Of a stretch of 36,322 nucleotides of DNA, positions 34,288 to 36,322 are shown piece after piece. This stretch comes from Nitrospirota bacterium (GTDB lineage: Bacteria; Nitrospirota; Thermodesulfovibrionia; UBA6902), in NCBI GenBank assembly GCA_016213935.1, contig JACQZG010000056.1, forward strand, positions 1 to 36,322. Reading direction: 5' to 3'. Made by a program: the position numbers and the translations under genes. Numbering within the stretch: the first letter of the stretch is position 1; each line of letters starts with the position of its first letter. The notes beneath the pieces are model-generated. The model saw only the letters and a list, made by a program, of their open reading frames with translations, was not told the DNA's origin and searched no databases.

Positions 34288-34578
34288 TTACGCACCCTCA
34301 ACAAGATCAAATTTCTCTCCTTTTTTCAGCATAACCATCGCCTTTTTCCAGTCAGGCCTTTTGCCTGCATATTTTCCGAGACGCTTTTTTTTGCCTTTGC
34401 AGTTAATGGTCCTGACAGAATCGACTTTTACCTTCAGAAGCTCCTCAACAGCCTTTTTAACCTCTATTTTATTCGCATCCCTTCTAACCTTAAGAAGTAC
34501 CGTATTCTGGCTCTCCTTAAGATGAGAGCCCTTTTCAGTTAGGTAAGGCCCGCGTATGACATCATATCTACTGCTCAT
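34288..34578 (-). CDS. rplW: 50S ribosomal protein L23
   Basis: L23 is the docking site for trigger factor and SRP at the tunnel exit. The 96-residue protein has the start VIRGPYLTEKGSHLKESQNTVLLKVRRDANKIEVKKAVEELLKVKVDSVRTINCKGKKKRLGKYAGKRPDWKKAMVML in continuous family agreement. Its start lies inside rplD (11-base overlap), with AAGGAG upstream. Confidence 0.97.
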   Translation of the reverse strand: MSSRYDVIRGPYLTEKGSHLKESQNTVLLKVRRDANKIEVKKAVEELLKVKVDSVRTINCKGKKKRLGKYAGKRPDWKKAMVMLKKGEKFDLVEGA

Positions 34579-35200
34579 CCAAATAAATCTCCTTCATAAG
34601 GTCAACCGACTTTTTAAGAATAAGAACCTTTTCATGATTGAGAATGGAATACACATTAAGTTCATTCACTCGCGCAATATCAACATTTGGGATATTCCTG
34701 GCCGAAAGCTCAAGGGCGCTGTCTTTCTCGGGTGTAATTATCAAGACGCTCATATCAAGTCCTAATCCTTTAAGGACACTGTAAAGCTCCTTTGTTTTTG
34801 GGCCGGACACTGTCAGGTTATCAATCACAAAGATTTGGCCACTTGCCGTTTTTGATGAGAGTGCCGAGCTCAATGCGCCCCATTTAACCTTTTTGGGCAA
34901 CCTGTATGAATAGTCGCGGGGCTTAGGTCCAAAAACTGTGCCGCCGCCCCTCCAGACCGGAGACCTGTTGCTCCCGGCTCTCGCTCTGCCGGTTCCTTTC
35001 TGTCTGTATGGTTTTTTTCCTCCCCCGCTTACCTCGCCTCTGGTCCTCGTTGATGCGGTACCCTGTCTTCTGTTTGCCAAATAATTTCTTACAACATCAT
35101 GCAGAAGGTCTTTTCTTACCTCAACCCCGAAAATATCATCAGGAAGGTCAACCTTGTTTACGGCCTTATTGTCTTTATTTAAAAGATCCACCTGAGGCAT
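34568..35200 (-). CDS. rplD: 50S ribosomal protein L4
   Basis: L4 lines the exit tunnel and, in gammaproteobacteria, represses the S10 operon. The 210-residue protein has the loop RQGTASTRTRGEVSGGGKKPYRQKGTGRARAGSNRSPVWRGGGTVFGPKPRDYSYRLPKK, characteristic of L4, and the C-terminal Rossmann-like part. AAGGAG precedes the ATG. Five bases separate it from rplC. No autoregulatory leader can be shown. Confidence 0.98.
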   Translation of the reverse strand: MPQVDLLNKDNKAVNKVDLPDDIFGVEVRKDLLHDVVRNYLANRRQGTASTRTRGEVSGGGKKPYRQKGTGRARAGSNRSPVWRGGGTVFGPKPRDYSYRLPKKVKWGALSSALSSKTASGQIFVIDNLTVSGPKTKELYSVLKGLGLDMSVLIITPEKDSALELSARNIPNVDIARVNELNVYSILNHEKVLILKKSVDLMKEIYLDEQ

Positions 35201-35205
35201 CAGTT

Positions 35206-35850
35206 TCAGCTCTCCTTGACAGGCTTAGCGGGAATAGGTTTTTCAGAACCGATAATGAGATAATTACCCGTTGCGCCGGGGATGGAACCTTTTACCAATA
35301 AAAGATTCCTCTCCCTATTCACATCAACAACCTCCAGATTCTTTGTGGTTACCGTTACATTCCCCATTTGCCCCGGCAGCCCTTTGTTCTTCCATACCCT
35401 TGACGGAAAAGAACTTGATCCGATCGAACCGGGAGCCCTGTTAAACATCGAACCGTGAGAAGAAGGCCCTCCTCTGTAGTTTAGCCTCTTCATTACACCC
35501 TGAAAACCTTTGCCTTTTGAAACTCCCGAAATATCAACCACATCACCTTTTGCAAATATATCGACTGTTATCTCTTCCCCTTCCTTAAACCCTTCTATAC
35601 TGATCTCCCTCAAAAAACGGAATGCGGGTGAAGATGTTTTCTTGAAATGGCCAAGCATCTGTTTGGACACGTTCTTCTCTTTCCTGTTAAGGTCAAACCC
35701 AACCTGAACGGCGTCATAACCGTCCCTGGCCTTATCTTTTATCTGCAAAACCCTGCAAGGGCCTGCTTCTATTACGGTCACCGGCACAATACGCCCGTCA
35801 CCGGCAAATATTTGTGTCATGCCAAGCTTTTTACCAAGAATCGCCTTCAT
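35206..35850 (-). CDS. rplC: 50S ribosomal protein L3
   Basis: L3 is one of the first proteins to bind 23S rRNA and reaches the peptidyl-transferase centre. The 214-residue protein has the start [32 protein letters not shown], the signature [24 protein letters not shown], and [33 protein letters not shown]. Its ATGA overlaps the stop of rpsJ, so translation is coupled. Confidence 0.98.
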   Translation of the reverse strand: MKAILGKKLGMTQIFAGDGRIVPVTVIEAGPCRVLQIKDKARDGYDAVQVGFDLNRKEKNVSKQMLGHFKKTSSPAFRFLREISIEGFKEGEEITVDIFAKGDVVDISGVSKGKGFQGVMKRLNYRGGPSSHGSMFNRAPGSIGSSSFPSRVWKNKGLPGQMGNVTVTTKNLEVVDVNRERNLLLVKGSIPGATGNYLIIGSEKPIPAKPVKES

Positions 35851-36152
35851 AATTTAATCTCAACATCCACGCCTGCGGAAAGGTCGAGCTTCATAAGCGC
35901 GTCAACCGTCTGAGAAGTGGGTTCAAGTATGTCGATAAGCCTCTTATGCGTCCTTATCTCAAACTGCTCTCTTGACTTTTTATCAACATGCGGCCCTCTG
36001 AGCACGGTAACCCTGTGGATCTTTGTCGGCATGGGTACAGGGCCTGCTATCTTAGCCCCTGTGCGCTTAGCGGTTTCCACTATCTCCTTGACTGACTGAT
36101 CCAGGAGTCTGTGATCATAAGCCTTCAAGTTGATTCTTATCTTCTCGTTCAT
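35847..36152 (-). CDS. rpsJ: 30S ribosomal protein S10
   Basis: S10 (NusE) works in the 30S head and in transcription antitermination with NusB. The 101-residue protein has [72 protein letters not shown], the full family pattern. CGGAG lies four bases before the ATG. It follows tuf by 28 bases and opens the S10 gene series. Confidence 0.98.
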   Translation of the reverse strand: MNEKIRINLKAYDHRLLDQSVKEIVETAKRTGAKIAGPVPMPTKIHRVTVLRGPHVDKKSREQFEIRTHKRLIDILEPTSQTVDALMKLDLSAGVDVEIKL

Positions 36153-36180
36153 ATTCTCCGATACCTGATTATTTTTAATG

Positions 36181-36322
36181 CTATTCTATGACCTTTGTGA
36201 CAACGCCTGCCCCTACCGTCCTTCCTCCCTCTCTAACGGCAAACCTCAACCCCTCTTCCATCGCTATGTTGCTTATAAGCTCTACCTCTATGTTAACGTT
36301 GTCCCCGGGCATCACCATCTCT
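36181..36322 (-). CDS. tuf: Elongation factor Tu, C-terminal part (cut by the window edge)
   Basis: Only the last 46 codons are present, starting [15 protein letters not shown] and ending with [16 protein letters not shown] and a TAG stop. This is domain 3 of EF-Tu, which carries aminoacyl-tRNA to the ribosome. The gene continues past position 36322. Its place before rpsJ matches the str-S10 junction of many bacteria. Confidence 0.97.
   Translation of the reverse strand, partial: EMVMPGDNVNIEVELISNIAMEEGLRFAVREGGRTVGAGVVTKVIE

Noticed and set aside
21979..36322. Possible novel insertion or extra gene in the ribosomal operon
   Set aside because: Gene order is the standard S10-spc-alpha series; apart from missing adk, nothing foreign was found.

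Overview
The window looks like chromosomal DNA of a Gram-negative, probably anaerobic bacterium. My best guess is the Nitrospirota (Thermodesulfovibrionia-like) or a nearby Desulfobacterota-type lineage. This rests on the ribosomal proteins, two-component proteins rich in PAS, CHASE and two-CW domains, a haem-binding ethylbenzene-dehydrogenase-like protein, and CCCCT-rich palindromic repeats that encode peptides such as [10 protein letters not shown]. That assignment is inference, because no rRNA gene is present. No tRNA, CRISPR array, insertion sequence or origin was seen, and no gene-free stretch exceeds 300 bases.

Layout. (1) 61-2751, plus strand: a small conserved protein, a U32-family (TrhP/YegQ-like) protein, an exported SYLF-domain protein and an iron-sulfur flavoprotein-like reductase. 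(2) 2875-9291, plus strand: a tight run of an exported haem-binding-like protein, an 1180-residue hybrid histidine kinase with two receivers and an HPt domain, a REC-GGDEF diguanylate cyclase, and trpD. (3) 9419-13945, plus strand: dnaE and accA, each with a -10 box so close to the ATG that the mRNA should be leaderless. (4) 13952-19398, minus strand: a signalling operon of CHASE histidine kinase, single-domain response regulator, PAS histidine kinase and REC-HD-GYP phosphodiesterase. Palindromic repeats have inserted in and after the first kinase gene. (5) 19685-20919, plus strand: a DUF6922/AbiEii-type toxin-antitoxin pair and a DUF486 membrane protein. (6) 21005-21331, minus strand: a PilZ c-di-GMP receptor. 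(7) 21531-36322, minus strand: a merged S10-spc-alpha ribosomal operon from tuf (partial, at the window edge) to rplQ, with secY, map, infA and rpoA. It ends at a strong terminator, and adk is absent from its usual place between secY and map.

How the genes may work together. The window encodes a likely c-di-GMP synthase (GGDEF), a likely c-di-GMP hydrolase (HD-GYP) and a likely c-di-GMP receptor (PilZ), the two enzymes each joined to a phospho-receiver and lying next to large sensor kinases. The most system-like unit is 2875-8268: a periplasmic haem-type sensor candidate overlapping the gene for a membrane phosphorelay kinase, followed by a receiver-cyclase. I infer that it converts an envelope redox or ligand signal into c-di-GMP. 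A second theme is start-site architecture. Nearly all ribosomal genes have clear Shine-Dalgarno sites, whereas dnaE, accA, the antitoxin gene and infA have none and instead carry a -10 box 5-9 nt before the ATG.
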